This document shows positions 24,368 to 35,197 of a stretch of DNA of 64,000 nucleotides, piece by piece (the stretch's first letter is position 1; each line of letters starts with the position of its first letter). Origin of the DNA: Chrysomallon squamiferum (lineage: Eukaryota; Mollusca; Gastropoda; Neomphalida; Peltospiridae); the NCBI GenBank assembly GCA_012295275.1, contig CM022672.1, positions 32,618,646 through 32,682,645 of the forward strand, given 5' to 3'. The translations under genes and the position numbers were made by a program. The notes beneath the pieces were generated by a model. The model was not told where the DNA came from. It saw nothing but the letters and a program-made list of their open reading frames with translations, and searched no databases.

Positions 24368-24944
24368 GTGAATTTGAGTTTTTCTTATATATTTCTCATT
24401 ATTCTAAAAATAATGAAGTTTAATTTAATTTAATATATGAAGTTGCAGTTTCTAAATAATATATCGGTAAGTACACATATACACACATACACACAGACAC
24501 ATGAACACACACACATGCGTATACTTACATTGATAAAAATGCAATTATTTTGTTGTAAATGTTTGTGAATTTTAAAACAAAGGAATGAGTATTTTAAAGT
24601 GTTTAACTTTCCTTTTACATAGGAGACAAGGTACTGTAGTTTCTATTGTCTGCAGTCTCTCAGTTTTCATGGTTAGTTTAATAAACAATTTTTGTAAATA
24701 ATAATATGAAAAATGTGGTAACTTTAAAATTTAGCGTATACTAACTTATGAATGTTTATAAATAGTTTTGAGAGATGTAGTGTTATTGTGTTTTTAATTT
24801 TATATTTCATAATCTAAAAAAATGTATAGAAAATCTTTCATGATCTCTCTCTTTCTCTCTATCCACAGTCATGTATCATCCTCCTTATTTTTTTCCTGTA
24901 TTATTAGATATTAACTGCCTCATTGTTATTTGTTTTTTCTTCAG

Positions 24945-25088
24945 ATATGTGTTTGAACGAGGACTTCCTGTGCACACGAGATAGAATACGAGAAACACTC
25001 TTAGTCTTTCCTGCAGAGCAGTTCTTCTGGATAGAAATGATAAAACTGACAGAGACAGGACAGCTTTTGATTCGTCAGGAAGCAAAAA
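24945..25088 (+). pseudogene. Candidate exon 5, copy 1
   Basis: Acceptor TTCTTCAG, donor GTAAGT. The frame compatible with exons 6-8 has a TAG at 24,982-24,984, also present in copy 2. A second frame is open through this exon in copy 1 and broken in copy 2. Neither frame continues cleanly from exon 4 (phase 0). Copy 2 has a 69-bp insertion near the acceptor. No known domain. Confidence 0.35.
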
Positions 25089-25722
25089 GTAAGTTTTGTG
25101 AGATTTTTTAATTAATCTTTCATTATATTAGTTTATGAAATTTATTATGAGATTTATACTATTCAGTTTTAGTGTATATTTAAAGGCATGCTTTTATGTA
25201 TCTAAATCAATTTTTATTATTTAAAATGGATGATTTCAGGCTTTGAAAGATCTTTATACAATGGTCAGTATTTGAGAACGCTATTAATAAAGAAAGTTAA
25301 TATTAAACAAATTTTTAAATGCTTTATTGTTATTAACTTTTTAAAATACAAAGAACTGGTAAAAAACGTGATATAAGTTCTTAAAATATTTCTTCTTTAT
25401 TTTAGCAGAATTTATATTTATCAATAATCAGGTTATAATGATATGTATTTAAAAGAGACTGATTTTTTTTTTAATTCAGAATTTAGACTATATTAAAAAA
25501 AAAAAATACTTGTCTTTAATTATTCATTATGTCAGACTGTGTATGTGTTTATCAGTATGTCTGTATGCATGCATGCACATTTGAAATAAAATAGCTGAAA
25601 TATATTTTTGTCAACAAACTCATCTGTATTTGTAAATGGCATCGATATATATATAATAGTAAATAATGTAATTAATAAAAGAAATACAAAATTAAATTAT
25701 TTTTATTATTTTGCTTCTTCAG

Positions 25723-25817
25723 GTACATACCACAAAATAGACAAGTGTTGTTACCTAAACATCGGAATGGGACACACACTGACAGCAGAACAGACAGAGA
25801 AATTTATCAAAAAACTG
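25723..25817 (+). pseudogene. Candidate exon 6, copy 1
   Basis: 95 bp, acceptor TTCTTCAG, donor GTATGA. The frame joined from exon 5 reads P-Q-N-R-Q-V-L-L-P-K-H-R-N-G-T-H-T-D-S-R and stays open. Copy 2 keeps this pattern but begins with TAG. It joins exon 7 (copy 2 only) in phase 1. Confidence 0.4.
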
Positions 25818-25961
25818 GTATGAGAAACACACTCATTGACTTTTCTGTTTAACAATCTGCTTACATTCTTCTCGTTTTTTGTATTGGTAATATATTCTCA
25901 ATACAGAGTAAGAAAAGCAGATTAGTGCAAGGATAGTCTACAATAATAAGTAAATTAATTG

Positions 25962-26592
25962 TGGTATACAAATAGCAGGATAATTTAGTTCACTTCCATG
26001 TTTCCTTATTTCATTTGCATTGTTTCATTTCTTGTTAGTTTATATTTGTAGTAAGAGTAAAGAATACCAATTCTTGTTTTATTTTCAACTCCAAGAATGC
26101 AGTTCACTTTATTTAGTTTTTATTTGAAAGTTTAAGAATTAATTTTGCAATCTTTTCGTTTTCACTGTAATTTAATGATTCTAAGAATTCAGTATATTTA
26201 TAATTTAGAAATTTAAAAAAAATATATAATTATATCAGGATAAAACTTCAGTCATTAATATATGTTTCTGTCAGAAAGAGAAATATTTGTATATCTACAA
26301 AGGTAAACAAATAAAAACTTGGATAAATAAATAAATAGCAGGATAACCTAGTTTACTTCCATGTTTCCTTATTTCTATTTGCATTGTTTCATTTCTTGTT
26401 AGTTTATATTTGTAGTAAAAGTAATAAAAACCATTTGTTGTTTTGTTTTCAAGTCCCAGAATGCAGTTCACTTTATTGTGTTTTTTTTTGAAAGTTTAAA
26501 AATTAGTTTTGCCATCTCTTAGATTTCACTATAATTTGATGATTGTAAGAATTTAGCATATTTATAATTTAGAAATTTAAAAAATATATATA
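25962..26592. repeat. Local duplication of intron sequence in copy 1
   Basis: The segment beginning GCAGGATAA(T/C) at about 25,975-26,260 recurs at 26,338-26,592: CTTCCATGTTTCCTTATTTC, CATTGTTTCATTTCTTGTTA and GAATGCAGTTCACTTTATT are shared. The second copy is more diverged and runs into the N gap. Copy 2 of the big duplication has only one such segment (46,978-47,225). Confidence 0.85.
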
Positions 26593-26792
26593 NNNNNNNN
26601 NNNNNNNNNNNNNNNNNNNNNNNNNNNNNNNNNNNNNNNNNNNNNNNNNNNNNNNNNNNNNNNNNNNNNNNNNNNNNNNNNNNNNNNNNNNNNNNNNNNN
26701 NNNNNNNNNNNNNNNNNNNNNNNNNNNNNNNNNNNNNNNNNNNNNNNNNNNNNNNNNNNNNNNNNNNNNNNNNNNNNNNNNNNNNNNNNNNN
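26593..26792. other. Assembly gap (200 N)
   Basis: Exactly 200 N, probably a fixed-size scaffold gap of unknown true length. It lies where the 3' exons of copy 1 would be expected, so their absence could partly be an assembly artefact. Confidence 0.98.
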
Positions 26793-27230
26793 TAACATTT
26801 TTCAAGTTTTATATCAAAAGTATCTTCAACAAAATATACAATCAAATGAATCCTACCCTAATCCTAAAGCCAGCCCTAATACTAAACCCTAATCATCACC
26901 CATAGTGAAAGCTTAACCCTTAATGCCAACACTGACCTTAATCCTAATACAACCCAACCCTAATGCTAGCCTACACCAACTTACAAAACAAACCCCATGT
27001 TAACCCTAATCAATACCCTAAACCTAACTCTAATGCTATATCTAGCCCAAATCCCAACCCAAGGTCTAATACTAACACCAAACCAAATCTGAACCTGAAC
27101 CTTAACACTAAACATAACCTTAACTCTAATGCAAACACTAACACTCACCAAAACCAAAATTTAACTCTAACCTTGAACATAATGTTAAGCCTGACCCCAA
27201 CACTAATCACAGGATAACCCTATTATCTGT
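26793..27230. repeat. CCCTAA-rich degenerate repeat, second block
   Basis: It opens with TTTTTCAAGTTTTATATCAA, related to 7,318, then a dense field of CCCTAA/ACCCTAAT/CCAACCC variants. Together with 27,963-28,620 it suggests an older duplication of the 6.5-13 kb region lies to the right of the gap. The Asn/Pro-rich frame at 26,963-27,217 follows the repeat. Confidence 0.75.
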
Positions 27231-27819
27231 AATACTATGATAAATTAAGGCTTTCTTTAAATGTTATTCTAACATATTTTTGAAATTAATGATTTCTTTA
27301 AATTTTATGCTAAAAATCAATCTAAAAGAAAAGATAACAAAAACCACTGATTAGCAAAACACCAACAACAAAATTAATGTACTAAAATGTAAAAAGAGCA
27401 AATAGATTATAATTATCAGTAGTACTAGTATTACTATACTACTACTATTACTGTTAGCACCACCACTAGTACTAAAATTATTGTTATTGCTATTATTAAG
27501 CATGAGCCAGTTATATACAAGTCGTGTATTTCTGATGCATCTGTTAAATTCTGAAAGCAGTTACTTCAGTTATGTTTCCCTGATCAACAATACATATGTA
27601 ATTATTCTAAGATTAACAAAACTAATATTAGTAGTTATATCTACAATATTGGAAATAGAAATAGTAGTAGTAGGAGTAACAGTAGTAGTTTTAGTTCTTA
27701 ACATTTTAGTAGAAACATTAATAACATAAATAATAGCAATGGTAGTTGTAGTAGCTATACTAACTGAAGTGTTTTATTTTGATTTGTAACAATATCCGAG
27801 GTTTTTATATTCAGTTTGT

Positions 27820-27852
<33 letters not shown>

Positions 27853-27960
27853 GTGAAGAAGAAGAATAAGAAGCAGAAAAAAAGAAGATATTTATGCTGA
27901 TGCTGAAGAATTAAAACAATAAAAAAATGGTTTATTGTTACAACTACAAATATATAATAA
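27231..27960. repeat. Low-complexity TAG/AAT region related to 9.9-12.3 kb
   Basis: ACT/TAG triplets, a GCATGAGCCAGTTATATAC stretch resembling the ATGAG(T/C)CAATTATGG landmark at 10,521, and an AAT run at 27,823-27,850. It is a degraded relative of the threefold block. No gene. Confidence 0.55.
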
Positions 27961-27962
27961 AA

Positions 27963-28620
27963 ATAAGCGACTCACATTTTCACGATTCACTAGGTCAGCA
28001 CAGTCTCCCAGTATTAAGTAAATTATCTTTAAAGAAAAGCATCACCAAGTAATCGAAATAAACTAAATTTACATCATATCCATCATCCAGTTATTAGAAT
28101 AAATAAAAACATAAACCTTCGTGAATTTACAATTGTTCGCCATGTTGCTATTGTTGTTGTTACTTGTTTAGTGACGTCATTCTAATTACGTAAAATGGCG
28201 AAGTTAATCGTCCGATTTATTTATCACCTGAATCATTTACTTATCACTCTGTCTGGTAATACATTTTAAAAATGTTTAGCCGATTTATTTTCCTAATTTG
28301 TCTTTTTATATCTGCGTTACATAACTAAACAATACAATTCTAGACTGTAGGAACTCGATATTTCATCACGTTCTGCCATTTCCGTAACATATGAAAATAC
28401 GAAGAATTAATGTGGCCGTATTCGTTTGTGACAAACCGTTCTGTAACCGAAAATTTAGACTGAATGTTGAGATGGTTTCTGTGAATAAAATCACCATGTT
28501 GTAGTTCAGCTATCTATATATAAATATAACAATTGTTCAAAACAGTTCGCGGTTACCTACTTTTGTCGTTAACCAGTTTTGGTTGTTGTTATGTGAATAT
28601 ATGTTCAAATGGGAAACTCC
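27963..28620. repeat. Diverged duplicated module B with CRE-like site
   Basis: Partner of 12,333-13,060. AGTGACGTCATTCTAATTAC at about 28,171 and TGGCGAAGTTAATCGTC just after it are among the best-kept stretches. CCATTTCCGTAACATA at about 28,378 and GTTAACCAGTTTTGGTTG near 28,569 also match. The frames differ, so DNA-level rather than protein-level conservation is suggested. Confidence 0.7.
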
Positions 28621-28659
28621 TTTTTTCAGATAGCATCTTTATTAGTAGTGTTGTTGCTA

Positions 28660-28828
28660 TAGAAATAATATGTATTAGTAGAAGAAATAGTAGTTGCAGT
28701 AGAAAATAACTTGTATTAACAGTTGTTGTTGTTTTGTTGTTGTTCTTCTTCTTGTTCTTCTTGTTCTTCTTGATCTTCTTCTTCTTCTTCTTATTATTAT
28801 TATTAGTAGTAGTAGTAGTAATAGCATC

Positions 28829-28875
<47 letters not shown>

Positions 28876-28880
28876 CAGCA
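28660..28880. repeat. (TTC)n / (TAG)n triplet repeats
   Basis: GTT, CTT and AGT triplet runs. Both overlapping reading frames are homopolymeric. Confidence 0.92.
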
Positions 28881-29490
28881 GTAGTATTTCAGAGGCTACG
28901 TAGAGTCCAGAAGTATTTGTTAACAAAGTTCACTGCTACTGGTTTATGCGAAAATCTGTCGCTGTTTCGTGGACAGACGACAAGATAAGATCAGGTGTAT
29001 ACTACTTTGTAGATAATAGTTGTTATTTACCTGTCTTACATCATTAGTGAGCTTTTCGTTACATATATTAGAAATTTGTGATATTAATCTGTACTATTTT
29101 GTTGTTTAGAATTTCCATTTTACTTTCATCATTATTACGTTAGCAGTATTTTCTACTTTTGTATTTCACTGTTCTCATACTTCATAAAGTAAACGTTTTT
29201 CTCTGAATATTTATAATTTTTTTTTTTTTTTTTCACTTTCAGCTTAGTTTTCATGAATTTTCTCTTTTACTATGTCTTTCCACATGGCTATTTTTTCAGT
29301 CTGTCTCTAAATAAATAAATAAAAATGGAAGAATAAAAGTGCTTTTCAAACTTTCGTTACATTCATTCGGTTGTCGTTTTCCTCGTTTCTCGTTTTTTAA
29401 ATATCCTTTCTTCTCTCATTCTCTAAATACCCTTTCTTCTCTCATTCTTAACAAAACATTTTAACTTCAGATATTAATTATATCTTACAG
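28881..29490. other. AT-rich sequence upstream of lectin relic
   Basis: A poly(T) run at about 29,219 and CTTTCTTCTCTCATTCT direct repeats near 29,405/29,430. No exon was supported before the acceptor at 29,490. Confidence 0.4.
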
Positions 29491-29725
29491 CCGACATGCA
29501 CTGGGTTGGTGGAAATGACATCGACGGTTAAGGTCGTTTCCAAGGGAGTCTTCCTGTCAACACTTCAAAAGACTTAACTACATTTACTGGAACAGCCATC
29601 AGCCGGTTAACGGAGGAGGAAAAGAGAATTGCGTGCATCTAAACTGAATATACAGATTAAAGTGGAACGATGAAATCTGCGGAATCCAGAAAGATTTTAT
29701 CTGTCGAAGAAAAGCGTTTTGTGAG
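29491..29725 (+). pseudogene. C-type lectin domain (CTLD) relic
   Basis: After acceptor TATCTTACAG, one frame reads W-V-G-G-N-D-I-D-G, then TAA (29,529). After a frame change near 29,585 the next reads W-N-S-H-Q-P-V-N-G-G-G-K-E-N-C-V-H-L-N, TGA (29,645), then K-W-N-D-E-I-C-G-I-Q-K-D-F-I-C-R. This is the canonical second half of a CTLD: a W-I/V-G start, a QPxN site in place of EPN/QPD, the N-C-V cysteine, the calcium-site WND and the closing F-I-C. Two stops and one frameshift make it non-functional. It sits about 4.3 kb upstream of the Ig exon on the same strand. In molluscs, Ig plus CTLD occurs in secreted immune lectins (CREPs), usually with Ig first, so a link is only suggestive. Confidence 0.75.
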
Positions 29726-30681
29726 ATATAAAGTAATTTCCGGTCTGACTTTTATGTTTGTGTTTTTTTTATTATTTGTACACGATTAGTTGTGTTATAT
29801 ATTAAATAACTAAAACTCTGTTTACTCTTTCATATCTATAACTTGTCTGTTTTCCGTTGACTGTATTTGTCTGTTTAACTGTACACGTTGAATTATGTTA
29901 ACTATGTTGATGACGAAGATAATAATTTTAATGATAATGTTATTCCGTTGATGATTGGGAACATGATGAAAAGAAAAAAGAAGTATGATGATGATAATGA
30001 TGATGATTATGATGATAATACTAATAAAATACCAAGTAACAACTGAAAAACCATTGAGATTGTCCTAACTATTGTACCAAAAATGTGTGTGTGTGTGTGT
30101 TTGATACATACACATATACACTACATTGCTGCTGAGCGGTGTTTTAAACATAAGACTTTACACGTGGAGGTATTCATATATTTTACAACAGCACACATAC
30201 AAATCACGTAATGACTACAGTCAGTGCCGTATTAACCTTAGACTTCGAGCTTCTTTGTACCCGCCCCGCGAATTTCACACTCGTTTTTCTAACATTTATT
30301 ACAATAACATTACAAATGAAGTAATTAGTAGAGTAATAAAGAAAATAATTTCATCTTATCAGACAACTTTTAATTATCATGAAAAAAGACAATCCTAAAA
30401 TACCGGTACTGCACTATAATGTTAAATATAAATCGGTTCTTCTATGTATCTACCTACTTAAAATTTTTACTTGTTAGTCTTTTCAACAAACTGATCCAGA
30501 ATATAGTTTAATGTTCTCTTAGCGTTTCTCGTATCAAACAGTATTCCTATAAATTCATTTCAGTGACGCGCATGGAACGATTGCGTTATACATAGTGTTA
30601 ACATTTAGCACTAAACAAAAACAAAACAGATTGCTTGGGTCCCAGGCTTCAGCAAAGTCAGCCTTAGGGATGTTGTTGTTG

Positions 30682-30743
<62 letters not shown>

Positions 30744-31119
30744 ATGTAAAAGTTAGTTTTTGACCTGTGTTTCAATGGTTTATTCTTTGTTTAGCTAGTG
30801 TTCATGTTTCAGCGCCAAGTCTCATTTCTGGAAGTACGTTGTAAATTTGTCACCAGTAACATAAGAAGGATAATTATTTTAACAATTATACTTTTTTATG
30901 TTTATTTATTTATTTAAATATAATAAGAGAAGACAATACAATAATGAATACTAATAAGAAAAGTTGTCTATATATGTGTCTGTGTATATGTGTATATAAA
31001 ATTTTAGAATATAATACGAGGAAATACAAAAATGACGAAAAAGAAGAAACAAGACATAAGAACAAGAACAAATAAGAACATTAATAAAAAACGGTGTCTG
31101 TGTTTGTATATCTGTATGA

Positions 31120-31161
<42 letters not shown>

Positions 31162-32083
31162 GCTTAATTTTCTCTCTTTCAGTTTTTAAAAATGTTTACT
31201 GATTATTTATTTCATTATCTTTTTTATTCCTTTTTCTTTCTTTCTTCGATTATTTTGAGTTATTATTATTATTATTATTATTATTAATTGTTGTTGTTGT
31301 TGTTGTTGTTGTTGTCGTCGTTGTTTTTACTGATGATGTTATTTATTTAATTTGTTGTTCTTGTTCACATGAAAAAATGTTTCTTCTTTCATACTAAAGA
31401 ATTGTAAAGCGTCAGTTGTTTGTGCAGTGTTTAAGGTGAAATTCACATCAGCAGTGAGTACTGAGAACTGGATGGGATGGTATGGGGTGGGGGGTGACCT
31501 AGTTTATTAATTTTGTTTGAGCGCTGCGACACGACTTGAAGTCGATCGATAAACGAGTTGTCATGGCAGCGAAACACATTTTATTTTATTTTATTTTCAT
31601 GTTATTTTTATTTAATTTCATTTCATATATTTATTTCGCTGTTATTATTATGATTATTATTATTATTATTATAATTATTATTATAATTATTATTATTTTC
31701 GTCGTCATTATCATCATCATCATTATAATTTCTATTGTGATGATGATAATGATTACTATTATTTCCCAACCCCCATATTTCTAAACTGACTTTTTACGGT
31801 GTATTTATAACGACAATAACAGAAAAATGAACAACCAGTACAGGAACAACATTGACGGCAGCATTGATTATAAAGTAACTAAAATAATAATAATAAAGTT
31901 GGTCGAAATAATAATGAGAAGAAGAAAAGTAACATTAGTAATAAGGACAACAAGATGACGCTAACGATGTCGGCAACAGCAGCAACAACAACAACAACAA
32001 TAATAACGAAAGAAAGAAAGACATTAAAGAAATATATTAAAAATATTCCAGTGCGGCAGTCGGTGCCTATCCACCAAAAGGAT

Positions 32084-32120
<37 letters not shown>

Positions 32121-33408
32121 TACGTGTGAGTGTGTTCGTGTGTGTCTTTCTGTGTGTAATCGTCTTCTTTTATTGTGTATTTGTTTATGTTGTGTGATTC
32201 TCTGCCAAAAGAGGGACATCCCATAATACAGACATGTTATTTGATAGACAAAACTCTTTACTGGGTTATGTAATGTAACTTGTACACTCCTCGCTGCTTT
32301 AGTGGTACTGCTCCAGTCTGCTTGTTGTTGTTGTTGTGTCTACCAATTCCACACACGCTGCTAGGAGAACTTACTTGTATTCTGCTAAACGGAAGAAAAA
32401 GATGTATTTTATGAAGTCCCCGTTTTTAAAGTTTAGCTCATGGGCTTCTCCACTGCAACATCCGTATTCAATACTTTTCACTTCATATAGACATTGTTTA
32501 TATATCAATAATTATTATCTATCTTGTATTTCACTGATGTCTTGTTTTTCAGTGATGATATATTTAAACCATAGCTAATCACAGACATAACATATAAAAG
32601 TGCTTATACACTGACTACATGTACCTACAGAATTTGTTCAGTCACAGTTTTCTTTGGCATACTCAGTGAATTCAGAGTAAAATGTTGTTTTATACAAGGT
32701 TTTTACTTATTTACTGATTACGTCCGTACAGTGGTTTGCTTTTCCTTAGAATTCAGTTTATAAGTTTGTGTTTGGAAGTTAAATGTAAACTGATTTAAAA
32801 TTCCAATGATAGAAGTTAACTTGGTTGGTGAACGGTATTCATTGCATTTTAGGTTTTGGTTATAATCTGCTGTGAATAGATGTTCCTGCAGTGCTTTTAT
32901 TCGGTTAAGATAAATGTTTTACAGCTTTGATAGTTTGTCACAGTTGTTTATTTTTCTGTGATCTGTGGAGGGAGAAGGTCATCCCATTATGCCCCATCCA
33001 TTTCAGTTTGCCCCTTTACCAAATCTCAATATGAGGCAATATGGGAAATTTCTGACCCTTCTGAAATTATCTCAGTATCTGGCAATGTTCTAAATTGCAG
33101 GCTGTTGACTGGATTATTGATAGTTTATAACCTAACGAAGTACACTGTATTACGTCTGCCCTTGTAACGCATATCCATCACCAGTGAGAGTACAACACAC
33201 GTTAAGTATCTCGTTATGCACCACTTTCCCTCAGTACTACCACCACTAGTACAGCTTCTGTTGTTATTATTAATTTCTACCGCAACTGTTACCTCTACTA
33301 CTACTACTACTACTTTTACTACTACTACTACTCCTACTTCTACTACTACTATTACTATTACCACTACTACTACTACTACTACTACTGCTACTACTACTAT
33401 AATCTAAT
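29726..33408. other. Mixed single-copy and low-complexity DNA, no recognised gene
   Basis: Contains ATT runs at 30,687-30,741, 31,119-31,161 and 31,264-31,287, GTT at 31,288-31,313, GT at 32,088-32,116 and ACT triplets at 33,298-33,400. Frames at 30,126-30,398, 32,336-32,578 and 32,958-33,167 have ordinary composition but no family resemblance or splice support. Confidence 0.5.
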
Positions 33409-33535
33409 CTCTACAGAGTTGAGGGATAAAGCAGAGAGCGACCCTGGATTATTTCGAGGCTCGTGTTATGATCCTGTAAAGGTCAAACAGTTGAAGTTAA
33501 GAGGAGTTCTGCAAGTTAGTCGTCTGGTCATCTGA
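33409..33535 (+). pseudogene. Possible exon with no recognised family
   Basis: CTCTACAG precedes a frame that reads E-L-R-D-K-A-E-S-D-P-G-L-F-R-G-S-C-Y-D-P and remains open for about 40 codons to a TGA. There is a possible donor GTAAAG inside. It lies about 300 bp upstream of the Ig exon and could be part of the same gene; no domain can be named. Confidence 0.2.
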
Positions 33536-33815
33536 CTGTCCTTGGAATGTATCAGATATCGAAATGACCTATGACATGGAACAATACATTCTCAGTTCAA
33601 CTAGGACAATAAAAATAAAAATAAAACAAAAACAAAACGTACAGACAATGACTGGTAGTCCGAGTTCGCTGGCTTCCCTCGACGATGGACAGGTCAGCAG
33701 GCGGCAGAAGACAAAAGTACTCGGACTAAACAAAAACTTGAAATCACTGGACTTGAAGTTCATGTAGTATATTTCTTCTTTTAGTATTAAACATTACTAC
33801 TGTTTTATTCGACAG

Positions 33816-34075
33816 ATGGTCCGCAAAGAGTCAGCACTGAAGGAAATAAAAACAGTTTTCTTGCTGATAACGGAACAATGTCTCTGACATGTGAAACAAG
33901 CAATGCAAACGGTGACGTCAGGTTTATATGGAAAAATTAATCAAATGATGATTATATAACTAACAATAATGAAATATAGAGGTTTAGAGGTAACCATGGT
34001 TACATTTATTGGAATATTCTGACATTCGTGACTCGCTGGTACCAGGATGGAGTCGTGATTTAGTGTTCTGTGTAT
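33816..34075 (+). pseudogene. Immunoglobulin-domain exon relic (copy 2)
   Basis: After acceptor TTTTATTCGACAG, the frame (phase 1, typical of Ig exons) reads D-G-P-Q-R-V-S, then D-N-G-T-M-S-L-T-C-E-T-S-N-A-N-G and F-I-W-K-N. This is the GP start, G-x-x-L-x-C cysteine strand and tryptophan strand of a C2/I-type Ig domain. TAA follows at 33,938. Later pieces such as R-W-Y-Q-D-G-V-V-I suggest more Ig-like strands in other frames. Only the part from 33,915 is duplicated at 13,648. It is probably a pseudogene or an exon with a frameshift. Likely extracellular and possibly immune, but that is inference. Confidence 0.65.
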
Positions 34076-34550
34076 CTGTGTATGTATGTATATACACACA
34101 CACACATATAAATATACACAATGAGAAAAACATGTATCTATCTATATACATCTAAATGGTCTCACAATCGAGAGGGCGCGCACACTACGTTTGCATAAAT
34201 ACACAGACCAACAGGTCCACAAACCCGGTGATTCACGTTTATAATGAACTGACTAACACAGTAATACAAGTGACATACACGCACACGCACGCACGCAAAC
34301 TGAAGAACAAATAAATAGAAATATGAATAGAAATAATAAATAAATACATTTTCAGAAATTATGTAATTAATAGATATGAAATAATCAATGGAAGGGAAGG
34401 GAACAGCCATGCGTCAGTGCAAACTGTATATTAAATAAGCAAACAACACTTACCTCTTTTACAAAGTTTTCATATACACATACATACAGTCAGTACGTAC
34501 ACAATAATACGTAGATATATAATTACACACATTCACACACAATATACAAT

Positions 34551-34590
<40 letters not shown>

Positions 34591-35159
34591 TCATACACAT
34601 AATACAAACACACAATAAAAACACACATATACAGAAACATTCAGAGATACCCAAATATATACAATACACACACATAATACACATACACACACATATACAT
34701 AAATACATACATTCATACACATAATACAAATACATATACATATATACACACATATAAATACACACATAATACAAACAGATAACACATACACACACAGACA
34801 TATATATACACAACAAATACATAATACACACACAGATACACATACATGCATACATACAAATTCATACAACAGAGACAGATACACATAGATACGTACATAC
34901 AAATACATACAAAATAATACAAACACACAGATACACACATAAACACTCATACACATAATACACACAGCTACACATACAAACTCATATACACATAATACAA
35001 ACACAGAGACATACATACATATATACTCTCATTATTTGTCCATGAATTGATTCTAGTAATGTTTGTTTTGAGTATAGTTTACAGGTTAGTTTTTTTTTTT
35101 AGGTCAAATGTGTATTATGTAACATTACAAATTCTCACTGAATTTTCTGTGGATGAATT

Positions 35160-35197
<38 letters not shown>

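Larger units (their letters stand above)
21169..25817 (+). pseudogene. CAMSAP-like: CAMSAP/Patronin-like gene fragment, copy 1
   Basis: Six candidate exons on the plus strand. Exons 1-4 join in compatible phases and read like the N-terminal calponin-homology region of CAMSAP/Patronin, which binds microtubule minus ends. Matches include Y-C-R-x-V-C, G-H-C-S-I-I-Q, L-S-T-K-G-I-Y-I-M-E-K-D, A-L-I-D-V-L-M-L-A-Y and T-L-I-F-W-L-N-K. The CH core, coiled coil and CKK domain of a full CAMSAP are not seen. Exon 2 carries an in-frame TGA and exon 5 a TAG, both shared with copy 2. Exons 7-8 of copy 2 are missing. The family call rests on recalled motifs, not a search. I judge it a non-functional or strongly degenerate paralogue. 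Alternatives are a divergent gene using different splice sites, or stop recoding. Confidence 0.6.
13648..26321. repeat. Segmental duplication, copy 1
   Basis: Collinear and near-identical by eye to 33,915-47,325, same orientation, about 20.3 kb apart. Homology begins at TCAGGTTTACATGG (13,648) / TCAGGTTTATATGG (33,915) inside an Ig-type exon. It ends at ACAAATAAAAACTTG (about 26,321 / 47,325) just before an exon present only in copy 2. Differences are mostly substitutions, microsatellite length and a few indels. Copy 1 lacks about 570 bp found near 40,100-40,680 of copy 2, and about 120 bp found at 41,838-41,960. Confidence 0.93.

Noticed and set aside
24923-25111. 62-codon plus-strand frame as exon 5 coding frame
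   Set aside because: Open in copy 1 but stopped in copy 2, and differences between copies are unconstrained. The alternative frame links exons 5-8 in phase, although it too has a stop.
26519-26845. Frames containing long X stretches
   Set aside because: They span the N gap.
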